Below are positions 34,843 through 43,205 of a stretch of DNA of 64,000 nucleotides, one piece after another. How positions within the stretch are numbered: position 1 is the first letter of the stretch; the number at the start of each line of letters is the position of its first letter. The notes below the pieces were generated by a model. The model did not search any database. It was not told where the DNA came from and saw only the letters and a list, made by a program, of their open reading frames with translations. The stretch comes from Pseudomonas sp. WN033. GTDB lineage: Bacteria; Pseudomonadota; Gammaproteobacteria; Pseudomonadales; Pseudomonadaceae. A program made the position numbers and the translations under genes. The stretch covers positions 62,001-126,000 of the forward strand of contig NSKG01000001.1 in the NCBI GenBank assembly GCA_002287035.1, written 5' to 3'.

Positions 34843-37395
34843 TCAGGTTGCAGGGGTACTGACCAGGCGGATACGCCGGGCCTGGATGAAGAAACTGTGC
34901 AGCAGGTGCTGCCAGTCACGCTCGGAAAGGGTGCGCAGCGTCAGTAACTGCTCGTCCAGCGACGACTGCAGTGGGTAGAGCGCCGCCTGCCAGGCAGCGT
35001 CGAAAGCGCCGTCGGCGGTTTGCCGCCGGGTCTGGATACTTGCTGCCAGACGAGCCGCAGCCTGGCGCACCTGCTCGAACGGCAGCTCCCGCAAATACTG
35101 ATGTTGCTGTTCAAGACAGGCTATTGCCGCCTCATCGATCAGGGTCAGCGGCTGGTTCGGTGACTGGACCAACAGCAGTATGCCTGGCCAGCCGGACAAT
35201 GGATGATAACGGGCGACCACCCAGTAGCCGAGTTGCTGGCGGGTGCGCAACTGGTCGAAAAACGCCGGCGCCAGCCAGTGTTCGAGCAAGCGCCAGCCGA
35301 TGTGCATTAGCGCCCCAGCAGTCGGCGCCGGCAGCCAGACCACCAGGGCCCGATCTGGATGGGCACAGGGCACCGGTCCGGACTGCATGAGTGGCAAGCT
35401 CCAGCCCCAGGAGAACGGCGCGGCCACGGCCGGGAAACGTTCACGCAGCTGGCCAGCAATGACGCCGTCAGACTCGCCCGACCAGTCTTGCGGATGCAAC
35501 CAGAGCAACTGAGCCTGGGCACACAAACGCTGCCAATGCCCCAGGGTCAACACCGGAGCGCTCAGTTGATCCGGCCCATCCTGCAGGCTTTGCAACAGCC
35601 GGTAGGCCGGCAGGGCCTGCGCACGCTGACGATGATCGTGCTGTTGCAAGCGCCAGAGCATCGCCAGCTCTGTCTCGGTTGGCGGGTTCAGGCTCGCCAG
35701 CAGTTCGCCGAGCAATTCGGGCAGCGCCTCGCGCGGGCCGCTCAAAGTCAGCTCTATACGCCCTTCCAGCACCTGCCAGTCGAGCTGCACAGCCCGCAAA
35801 CTGGCCTGCTCGGCCAGCACTTCGCACTGCAACTGCCAGAGTCTGGCCAGCCCGCCCAGACTGTTGAAGTCGGCCTGCTCGGCAGGCCAGCACCAGGCCA
35901 GCCGGGTCCGTTGCCAAGCGCCGGCAGGCTCACTGCTGAACCGACGCACACCTGGTGGCATGGCTGCCAGTGCCATACCCTGCCTTGCGCTGCTCCGGCG
36001 CCCCCAAGCCGGCCAGTCGTCCGGAGCCAGTGCAATACCAGTAATCGGCAGGGGCGCCTGTCGCAAGGGCTGGCAGGCATAGGCGGTAGCCGTCCAGCGG
36101 CACTGCTCGGTCGTAGCCTGGCCAGCGTTGCAACGCAGCACATGCGGGGTATCCTGCAACGCGGTCAACAACACTTGCCATAGTTGTGGCTCTGGGCGCT
36201 GCCAGTCTTCGCTCTTCAGAAGCTGCCCGGTTCCCTGACGCAGCAGCCGTTCGGCCAGTTGGGCACACCATATCAAGGGTTCACCCTGCGGCCCACGGCT
36301 GAACGCCTGATCAGCCCAGTCTTGCCGTTGCTCACAGGGCCAGCTCCCTGAATCGGTCGCGGCCAGCGCTGCCAGCCATTGCTGCCAGGCAGCAAGCAAA
36401 GTGGCGACGTCCAACGCTGGTGACAACGGCTCCAGCTCAATCACCAGCTGTGCCGGGTCACTAACACCCGGCTCAATCCGCGCCTGCCAGTTCAGCACCA
36501 GTCCCTGGCGCCGCAACCAGCCCAGGGCCGCAGCCGGCGCCGCACTGTTGAGCCAGGCCAGCAACCAGTTGGCCGCCGCTGACTCGGCTGGCAGATCCGC
36601 CAGCGACCACAGCAGGGTCCAACTGTTGGTGCCACCGGGGCCAGACCAGTCGATCAGTTGCGCGGGTGAGCACAGCATGGGTAGCGGCCGTTTGCGTGGC
36701 CCACGCTCGCCCGCCGGCAAACCCTCGCCAAGCTGCTCAACCAATCGCGATAAATGCTCAAGACTCGCCGGGGCATGCACCACCAGAGTCATCGACCCGG
36801 CGCGGTAGTAGCGACGATGAAAATCGTGCAGCTCGCTCGCCAGACGTTGCGGTTCGGCAGCCAGGCTTTCGGCGTTGCCGGCAGAGAAGCGGGCCCCGGG
36901 ATGCCGTGGATCGAAACACAAGCTCAGTACCGCCTGGCGATGAATGTCCGGATCGGCCAGACGGGTGCGGAATTCGGCATCAATCACCTGGCGTTCGCTG
37001 GCCACCAACGCCGGGCTGAACAATGGCTGCGCCAGCATATCGAGCAAGTGCGCCAGGCACTCGTCCAACCCCTCAGGGCTGACGTTGAAATGCAGCCGCG
37101 TGCGCTCCGGTGCGGTGCTGGCATTAAAACGCCCGTCCCAGCGGCTGACCCGCTCAGGGAAGCTGCCCGCTTGCGGATAACCGGCCGAGCCCATGAACAA
37201 CAGATGTTCGAGCAGATGCGCAAGCCCCGGATAGGCATCGGGCTCATCGTGACTGCCGACATCGACCAGCGCCACCGCCGTAGCCCGGCTGGCTGCCGGA
37301 TCAGCGATCAGCAGGCAGCGCAGGCCATTGGCATGCCGATACAGTTGATAGTCACGCCCGTCTGCCGGTGTGACAGGCAAGGCCAGGGCTTGCAT
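34843..37395 (-). CDS. pqqF: PqqF-like M16 zinc metallopeptidase
   Basis: This insulinase-family protease is thought to trim the modified PqqA peptide during PQQ synthesis. The protein has 850 residues. The inverted zinc motif HLLEH (60-64) lies in AYPGLAHLLEHLLFMGS, with the third ligand expected in the acidic segment VIDAEFRTRLADPD. The C-terminal halves are degenerate M16 repeats, as in PqqF. No other pqq gene is in the window, so the rest of the pathway must be elsewhere. It is preceded by two palindromic half-sites (37451-37488). Confidence 0.85.
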   Translation of the reverse strand: MQALALPVTPADGRDYQLYRHANGLRCLLIADPAASRATAVALVDVGSHDEPDAYPGLAHLLEHLLFMGSAGYPQAGSFPERVSRWDGRFNASTAPERTRLHFNVSPEGLDECLAHLLDMLAQPLFSPALVASERQVIDAEFRTRLADPDIHRQAVLSLCFDPRHPGARFSAGNAESLAAEPQRLASELHDFHRRYYRAGSMTLVVHAPASLEHLSRLVEQLGEGLPAGERGPRKRPLPMLCSPAQLIDWSGPGGTNSWTLLWSLADLPAESAAANWLLAWLNSAAPAAALGWLRRQGLVLNWQARIEPGVSDPAQLVIELEPLSPALDVATLLAAWQQWLAALAATDSGSWPCEQRQDWADQAFSRGPQGEPLIWCAQLAERLLRQGTGQLLKSEDWQRPEPQLWQVLLTALQDTPHVLRCNAGQATTEQCRWTATAYACQPLRQAPLPITGIALAPDDWPAWGRRSSARQGMALAAMPPGVRRFSSEPAGAWQRTRLAWCWPAEQADFNSLGGLARLWQLQCEVLAEQASLRAVQLDWQVLEGRIELTLSGPREALPELLGELLASLNPPTETELAMLWRLQQHDHRQRAQALPAYRLLQSLQDGPDQLSAPVLTLGHWQRLCAQAQLLWLHPQDWSGESDGVIAGQLRERFPAVAAPFSWGWSLPLMQSGPVPCAHPDRALVVWLPAPTAGALMHIGWRLLEHWLAPAFFDQLRTRQQLGYWVVARYHPLSGWPGILLLVQSPNQPLTLIDEAAIACLEQQHQYLRELPFEQVRQAAARLAASIQTRRQTADGAFDAAWQAALYPLQSSLDEQLLTLRTLSERDWQHLLHSFFIQARRIRLVSTPAT

Positions 37396-37450
37396 GACGC
37401 ATCACTCCGTTATGGATGTCCGGTCATGGTGAAAGGCGGTTTCGCCGCTG

Positions 37451-37488
37451 GGTACTGTGCTTTGGTACTGGCAAGCGCACTACCAAAG
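37451..37488 (-). promoter_or_regulatory. PQQ-island sites upstream of pqqF
   Basis: Inverted half-sites CTTTGGTA (37460-37467) and TACCAAAG (37481-37488) are separated by 13 bases, with a further GGTACTG at 37451. They lie 55-95 bases upstream of the pqqF start, between it and the ercS stop. Confidence 0.5.
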
Positions 37489-37500
37489 TCGCAAACGACC

Positions 37501-39237
37501 TCAGCTTTTGAGCATCTGCCCGAGCATGGCTCGCAACTTGCCGGCCTTGACCGGCTTGTTCAGCACCGGGATGCCCAGCTCGCGCAAGGTCTGCTGGCAG
37601 TGCTCGCTACGATCGGCGGTGATCATGATGGCCGGGATCGGTCGCTGGAAATGCTCGCGCAACAGACTGACCGCCTCATCACCAGTACGCCCCTCATCCA
37701 GGTGATAGTCGACCAGAATCACATCCGGCATGTCATCGCCCAAGACTTCCAGCGAGCTTGCCGCATCCAGCGCCAGATAGACCTGCGCGCCCCACTGGCC
37801 AAGCAGGTCACGCATGCTGTCGAGAATGATCGGCTCGTTGTCGATCACCAGCAGCCGTCGCCCCTGCAACGGGGTACTGAGCTGTTCGATCAGGCCGGGA
37901 GCAACCTGGGGCGTGGCTGGGGCCATGCGGGCCAGGGGCACATCAACCGCGAACATCGAGCCACGCCCTTCTATCGAGCGCAACGTGATACGGGTGTCGA
38001 GCAGATTGGTGATCCGCTCAACGATGGCCAGCCCCAACCCCACACCCTTGCGCTGGCCAGCTCTGGCGCCCTGAAGCTGGTTGAACTCCTGAAAAATTTC
38101 GTCGAACTTGTCCGCTGGAATCCCCCGCCCGGTGTCCCAGACCTGAATGCTCAGCCGGCTACCCCAGAGTCGACAGCCAATCAGCACCCGACCCTGATCG
38201 GTGTAGCGAATGGCATTGCTGAGCAGATTGCGCAGAATCCGGCTGAGCAGCCGATAATCGGTCCTTACTGCCCAGTTCCCCGGACGTGAACGCAACTGTA
38301 GGCCAGCGACATCAGCCACCGCCCGGAACTCGTCAACCAGCGGATCAACAATGTCGGCCAGAGCATAGTCGCCCCACTCCGGCTTGACGCTGCTCTGATC
38401 CAGACGAGCGATATCGAGCAAGTCGGTCAGCAGATCCTCGGTGCTTTCCAGGGCGCTGTGAGAGCGCTCGACCAGCTGCGCCTCAGCGGCTTCCAGCGAG
38501 CGCTCACGCAAGGTCGCCAGCAGCAACCGGGCGGCATTCAGCGGTTGCAGCAGGTCATGACTGGCTGCGGCCAGGTAGCGGTCCTTACTGCGATTGGCCT
38601 GTTCAGCGGCATCGCGGGCATCGCGCAGTTCCCACTGCACCCGCTCACGTTCGATGATCTCGTGGCGCAGATGATCGTTCAGCGCTTCCAGCTCACGGGT
38701 GCGCTCCTGTACCCGCTGCTCCAGCTCATCATTGAGTCGTTGCATCGCCGCCTGGGCCTGCTTGCGCTCGGTAATATCGGCAACGAAGGCTTCAACCACC
38801 GACTCTTCAGCATCAGGCTTGAGCAGCAGGCTCATGCGCACATCGATGGCCCGGCCATCTTCGCGCAACAATTGGGTTTCATAGCCGGTAAGCTCGCCGT
38901 TGAGCAGCAAGGTCTTGCGAATACTCTGAAACTCTTCGCGGCCACCGATGAAAAAGCCCTCTGCCAGGCTTGGGTAGGCCTGCACTACATCATCAACCGT
39001 CGGATAGCCCAGCAGTTTGGCCATTGACGGGTTAGCGGCCAGCAACCCGCGCTCCAGGCTGGCCTGAAAAATCCCCAGGGCGGCATTCTCGAACAACCAC
39101 TTGTAGCGATTGCGCTCGGCCTCCAGCTCTTCCAGCCGGATCAGCAGTTCAGGGTAATAGTTCTTGCGCGAAGAGTGCGAACCCAGGCCGAGCAGGCCGG
39201 TGAGCACATCACCGCGTTGATCAGAGCGCTTCGGCAT
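37501..39237 (-). CDS. ercS: Soluble PAS hybrid histidine kinase (ErcS-like)
   Basis: The 578-residue kinase has a PAS domain (about 45-155), a coiled coil, a HisKA domain with H227 in AASHDLLQPLNAARL, a HATPase domain (LSNAIRYT, DTGRGIP) and a receiver domain with D510 (VILVDYHLDEG). There is no membrane segment. The kinase core is strikingly like that encoded at 29043, which suggests duplication. The ATG at 39237 lies inside the end of ercA (17-base overlap); the longer open frame to 39372 is ercA in another frame. In P. aeruginosa ErcS belongs to the regulatory cascade of ethanol oxidation. Confidence 0.83.
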   Translation of the reverse strand: MPKRSDQRGDVLTGLLGLGSHSSRKNYYPELLIRLEELEAERNRYKWLFENAALGIFQASLERGLLAANPSMAKLLGYPTVDDVVQAYPSLAEGFFIGGREEFQSIRKTLLLNGELTGYETQLLREDGRAIDVRMSLLLKPDAEESVVEAFVADITERKQAQAAMQRLNDELEQRVQERTRELEALNDHLRHEIIERERVQWELRDARDAAEQANRSKDRYLAAASHDLLQPLNAARLLLATLRERSLEAAEAQLVERSHSALESTEDLLTDLLDIARLDQSSVKPEWGDYALADIVDPLVDEFRAVADVAGLQLRSRPGNWAVRTDYRLLSRILRNLLSNAIRYTDQGRVLIGCRLWGSRLSIQVWDTGRGIPADKFDEIFQEFNQLQGARAGQRKGVGLGLAIVERITNLLDTRITLRSIEGRGSMFAVDVPLARMAPATPQVAPGLIEQLSTPLQGRRLLVIDNEPIILDSMRDLLGQWGAQVYLALDAASSLEVLGDDMPDVILVDYHLDEGRTGDEAVSLLREHFQRPIPAIMITADRSEHCQQTLRELGIPVLNKPVKAGKLRAMLGQMLKS

Positions 39238-40384
39238 ACACCACTTCGACATCGCGCAGATTGGACTCACGCGGGTTGGTGAGAATGCAGGGATCATCCA
39301 TGGCATGGAGCGACAGCATCGGCAAATCACTGGTGCCAACCCCATGCATCGACAGGGTCTGCTGGAAGCCAACCGCCTGCTTCAGCTCGATCAAATGTTG
39401 CACCAGGCGCTGGCGCACCTGTGGCGTGGTCAGGCCACGGGTATCGATCCCCAAAGTCTCGGCGATGACCTTGAAACGGTCGGGCGCAGCATCGAAATTG
39501 AACGCCACCACATGCTCGACCAGAATCGCGTTGCACAGCCCATGCGGCAGATCGAGAAACCCGCCCAGGCTGTGCGACATCGCATGCACCGCACCGAGAA
39601 TCGCGTTGGAAAACGCCAGACCGGCCTGCAGACTACCGAGCATGACCTTCTCACGCAGCGCCACATCCTGTGGGTTGGCGATCATCGGCACCAAGTGGCT
39701 GTTGAGCAGGCGCATGGCCTCCAGCGCATGAGCGTCAGTCATCGGCCCACTGCCGGTGGAGACGAAGGCCTCAATGGCATGAACCAGCGCATCGACCCCG
39801 GTGCAGGCAGACAGAAACGCATCCATGGTCATGGTGGTTTCCGGGTCGATCAGCGAGACATCGGGCACCACCGCCTTGCTGATGATCGAGAACTTCACTT
39901 TCTCCTGCTGATCGGAAATGATCACGAACTGCGAGACATCGGCCGAAGTGCCAGCGGTGGTGGGAATGCAGATCAGCGGCGGGCCTGGGGCACGAATGGT
40001 ATCCACGCCTTCAAAGGTAAGAATGTGCCGATCATGGGCAACCACGATGCCGATGGCCTTGGCGCAATCCATCGGGCTACCGCCACCGATGGCGACGATG
40101 ACGTTGCAGCCCGCAGCCCGGTAAACCTCGGCACCGTGCATCACCTCTTCGGTGCGCGGGTTGGCCGAAACCTGGGTGAACAACACATAGCCGATGCCCT
40201 GCTCCTGCAGGCTTTGTTCGACATCGGTCACCCAGCCGGCGGCTTGCACGCCGGGGTCGGATACCAGCAGGACCTTCTTGGCGCCAAAGTTGGACGCATA
40301 GTTGGCAACGGTTTTGCGCGACCCTGCGCCGAAAATGATCTCCGGGGTAACGAACTTGCGAAGCATACTGATATCGTGGGACAT
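39221..40384 (-). CDS. ercA: Iron-containing alcohol dehydrogenase family protein (ErcA-like)
   Basis: The 387-residue protein of the iron alcohol dehydrogenase family shows the dinucleotide-binding GGGSPMDCAK, CIPTTAGTSADVS and the metal-binding histidines in HAMSHSLGGFLD and DLPHGLCNA. In P. aeruginosa ercA is required for regulation of ethanol oxidation and is joined to the sensor gene ercS, as it is here by overlap. It may act as a signal-generating enzyme. The ATG at 40384 (MSHDISMLRKFVTPE) is chosen by similarity; the ribosome site is weak, and the alternative ATG at 40366 cannot be excluded. Confidence 0.85.
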   Translation of the reverse strand: MSHDISMLRKFVTPEIIFGAGSRKTVANYASNFGAKKVLLVSDPGVQAAGWVTDVEQSLQEQGIGYVLFTQVSANPRTEEVMHGAEVYRAAGCNVIVAIGGGSPMDCAKAIGIVVAHDRHILTFEGVDTIRAPGPPLICIPTTAGTSADVSQFVIISDQQEKVKFSIISKAVVPDVSLIDPETTMTMDAFLSACTGVDALVHAIEAFVSTGSGPMTDAHALEAMRLLNSHLVPMIANPQDVALREKVMLGSLQAGLAFSNAILGAVHAMSHSLGGFLDLPHGLCNAILVEHVVAFNFDAAPDRFKVIAETLGIDTRGLTTPQVRQRLVQHLIELKQAVGFQQTLSMHGVGTSDLPMLSLHAMDDPCILTNPRESNLRDVEVVYAEAL

Positions 40385-40554
40385 GGCGCCGGCATCAAGT
40401 GTTGTAGTTATAGGTATGCAGACTACCGCATTAAGCAACGCTTTTTAAGCATCAGGACCGTCACCCTAGACTGAAGTAGCGGTTTTACCCTCCCCAAGTT
40501 GCATGGCGAGCGCAGCGCCACTGATCAAGCATTGACCCCATCACACAGGACTAT

Positions 40555-40861
40555 GGATCGCCACGGGCCTACGGCCCTCGCGATGACGTGGAGTTGGTTC
40601 AAGGCCATGCGGCCGGCCCACTCCCACACCGTCATTGCGAGACGCGTAGCGGCGTGGCAATCCAGGCGATCTGCCAGCGGGAACTCTGTATGGATCGCCA
40701 CGGGCCTGCGGCCCTCGCGATGACGTCGAGTTGGTTCAAGGCCATGCGGCCGGCCCACTCCCACACCGTCATTGCGAGACGCGTAGCGGCGTGGCAATCC
40801 AGGCGATCTGCCAGCGGGCACCCCATATGAATCGCCACGGGCCCGCAGCCCTCGCGATGAC
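40555..40861. repeat. REP-type array with 137-base period
   Basis: In the 611-base gap between ercA and the NosR-like gene, forward copies (GGATCGCCACGGGCC...CTCGCGATGACG) start at 40555, 40692 and, degraded, 40829. Inverted copies of the other subtype (CGTCATTGCGAGACGCG...GGCAATCCAG) lie at 40630-40665 and 40767-40802. The period is exactly 137 bases including the spacers. The rest of the gap shows the palindrome at 40947. Confidence 0.88.
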
Positions 40862-40946
40862 GGGAGTTAGTGCAAGGCCGTACTGACCCGATGCCGGGGA
40901 GTTGGTTCGAGGCTCTGCTGACTTGAGTTGGTGCGAAGCTGGCCTG

Positions 40947-40964
40947 GGTAGATACCTTGGCACC
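40947..40964 (+). promoter_or_regulatory. PQQ-island palindrome upstream of the NosR-like gene
   Basis: GGTAGATACCTTGGCACC contains the core TACC-TT-GGCA, one mismatch from the palindrome TACC-TT-GGTA, with an additional GGTA half-site. It ends 31 bases before the start codon and is the only regulatory-looking sequence between the REP array and the gene. Confidence 0.5.
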
Positions 40965-40995
40965 CTATAACAAACAAGAAGCCACGGAGGCATAC

Positions 40996-43086
40996 ATGCT
41001 CGCTCGTCTGATCCTGCTCGGCAGTCTGCTGCTCAGCAACGCCCTGCACGCTGTACCACTCAAGGACGAGATTCAGAGTCTGTTTCCCAAGGCCACCCGG
41101 ATCGACGAAAAGCTGGCCAGCCCGGCGGTCTACCCTGTTTACCAGCTGGACGAGCTGATCGGCTACGCCTTCGAGTCCAATGACTACTCGACCCTGCAGG
41201 GCTTTTCCGGCAAGCCGATCCGCCTGCTGATCGGCATGGACCCACAGGGCACGCTCACTGGCATCCACATCCTCGAGCACCACGAACCGGTGTTTCTGCA
41301 CGGTCTGGGCGAGCAGTCGCTGTTCAACTTCATCGACCAGTACCGCAACACCAACATCGGCAAGCCGATCATCGTCGGTGGCCGGCGCAGCGGCGGCAGT
41401 GACTCGGTGCATCAGTTCGACGGGGTCAGCAAGGCCACGGTCTCGGTGGTGATTCTCAACGAAACCGTGATGATTTCCGCCATGGAGGTCGCCCGCAGCC
41501 TGCTTGAGGGGTTTGCCCAGGGACCGCTGGCTATCGCCCGCCCGGAGCTGTTCGAGCCACTGGACTGGGCGCAACTGCTGCAACGCGGTTACGTCCAGCA
41601 CTGGCGTCTGGACGATGCCCAGGTGGAACAGGCCCTCGGCCACTCGTTGAGCCATTACAGCCAGCTCGATGATGACCCTGAGCTGCCCTTCAGCGAGTTG
41701 TGGTTTGCCTACCTCAACGCACCCAGCATTGGCCGCAACCTGTTGGGCGAACCAGCCTTTGGTCAAGTGATGGAACAACTCAAGGATGGTGAACAGGCCC
41801 TGCTGATCATCTCACGGGGACGTTACCGGCATGTACCGGACGACTTCATTCCCGCCAGCGCGCCGAGCCGGGTAGTGCTGATGCAGAACGGCCACCCGAT
41901 CGAGCTGCATGACATGGACCTGGGTAGCGACCTGCTGCCGGACATCCCCGGACTCGAAGCCGAGCAACTGACCGCGCATATCTTCCGTATCAAGCCACAT
42001 GCCGGCTACAACCCGGTCGGCGACACCGCGCTGCAACTGAACGTGACCCTGCAACGCAACCACCTGATTTCCAGCAGTACCCAGTTCATCCAGCCGTTCA
42101 GCCTGGATGAAACCCTGTTCGAGATTCAGGCCCCACCAGTGGCAGCCAAACCCGTGCCCATGTGGTTGCGCATGTGGCAGGAGCGCTGGTGGCAGATTGT
42201 GGTGGTGATCGCCGCGCTGGCGCTGCTGAGCTGGATCTTCATCAACCAGCACCAGTTCAGCCGCAACAGCCGCCGCTTCCATCAGCTGCGGGCCGGTTTT
42301 TTGATCTTCACCCTGGTGTTTCTCGGCCTGTATGCCCAGGGCCAGCTCTCGGTGGTCAACATCTTCACTCTGTTTCTGGCGCTGTGGCAGGACTTCGATA
42401 TCACGGTATTTTTGATGGACCCGGTGATCTTCATCCTCTGGAGCTTCACCTTCGTCAGCCTGTTCCTCTGGGGCCGCGGGCTGTTCTGTGGCTGGCTGTG
42501 CCCATTCGGCGCGTTGCAGGAAATGCTCGGCTGGGTGGCGAAAAAGCTCCGGATCAAACAGTGGAAAGTACCCGACCCGCTGCATCAAAAACTGCAGTGG
42601 CTGAAGTACCTGATCCTGATCGTTCTGGTGCCGGTATCATTCTATTCGCTGACCCTGGCCGAGCGCCTGGCCGAGGTCGAGCCGTTCAAGACCTCGATCA
42701 CGCTGTTCTTTGTCCGCACCTGGCCGTTCGTACTCTACGCTGTGGGCCTGCTGGCACTGGGGCTGTTCATTCACAAGTTCTACTGTCGTTATGTCTGCCC
42801 GCTCGGCGCCGGACTGGCGATCCTCGGCAAGCTGCGGCTGTTCTCCTGGCTCAAGCGCATCGACGCCTGCGGCCAGCCTTGCCAGCACTGCAAGAACCAC
42901 TGCGAGATCAACGCCATCCACAAAAACGGCAAGATCGACTACGACGAATGCATCCAGTGCCTGGAGTGCATCGTTATTCTCAATAACGACGACCAGTGCG
43001 TCGCCAGCATCAGTGCCCGCAAAAAAGCCGAAAAGGCGCGCAAGAACGATAATCTGATTGCCAGTGACTGGGTGCCGGCCAAATAG
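40996..43086 (+). CDS. NosR-like membrane protein with FMN-binding and iron-sulfur domains
   Basis: The 696-residue protein has a signal peptide (MLARLILLGSLLLSNALHA) and a periplasmic FMN-binding domain. Its probable covalent flavin threonine is T148 in DGVSKATVS. A second periplasmic region is followed by about five membrane helices with two CxxxCP motifs (CGWLCPFG, CRYVCPLG) and C-terminal ferredoxin-like clusters (CGQPCQHCKNHC and CIQCLEC...C). This is the NosR/NirI architecture, which passes electrons across the inner membrane. No nos or nir gene is near. The ATG at 40996 follows CGGAGG; an upstream TTG frame is rejected. Its palindrome ties it to the PQQ island; the electron partner is unknown. 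Confidence 0.85.
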   Translation: MLARLILLGSLLLSNALHAVPLKDEIQSLFPKATRIDEKLASPAVYPVYQLDELIGYAFESNDYSTLQGFSGKPIRLLIGMDPQGTLTGIHILEHHEPVFLHGLGEQSLFNFIDQYRNTNIGKPIIVGGRRSGGSDSVHQFDGVSKATVSVVILNETVMISAMEVARSLLEGFAQGPLAIARPELFEPLDWAQLLQRGYVQHWRLDDAQVEQALGHSLSHYSQLDDDPELPFSELWFAYLNAPSIGRNLLGEPAFGQVMEQLKDGEQALLIISRGRYRHVPDDFIPASAPSRVVLMQNGHPIELHDMDLGSDLLPDIPGLEAEQLTAHIFRIKPHAGYNPVGDTALQLNVTLQRNHLISSSTQFIQPFSLDETLFEIQAPPVAAKPVPMWLRMWQERWWQIVVVIAALALLSWIFINQHQFSRNSRRFHQLRAGFLIFTLVFLGLYAQGQLSVVNIFTLFLALWQDFDITVFLMDPVIFILWSFTFVSLFLWGRGLFCGWLCPFGALQEMLGWVAKKLRIKQWKVPDPLHQKLQWLKYLILIVLVPVSFYSLTLAERLAEVEPFKTSITLFFVRTWPFVLYAVGLLALGLFIHKFYCRYVCPLGAGLAILGKLRLFSWLKRIDACGQPCQHCKNHCEINAIHKNGKIDYDECIQCLECIVILNNDDQCVASISARKKAEKARKNDNLIASDWVPAK

Positions 43087-43205
43087 CAGGCCGCACCCAC
43101 CCCATATCGAACCGGCATACCAACCATCAACTTGTTGTATTGGCAGGCGTTTAACCGGCGCTTGTAGGATTGCCTCCAAACAACAACCGATGCAGAGGAA
43201 TGCCC

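Noticed and set aside
40996..43086. Regulator of nitrous oxide reduction (true NosR)
   Set aside because: There is no nosZ, nosDFY or nosL nearby and the context is PQQ alcohol oxidation; only the architecture is shared.
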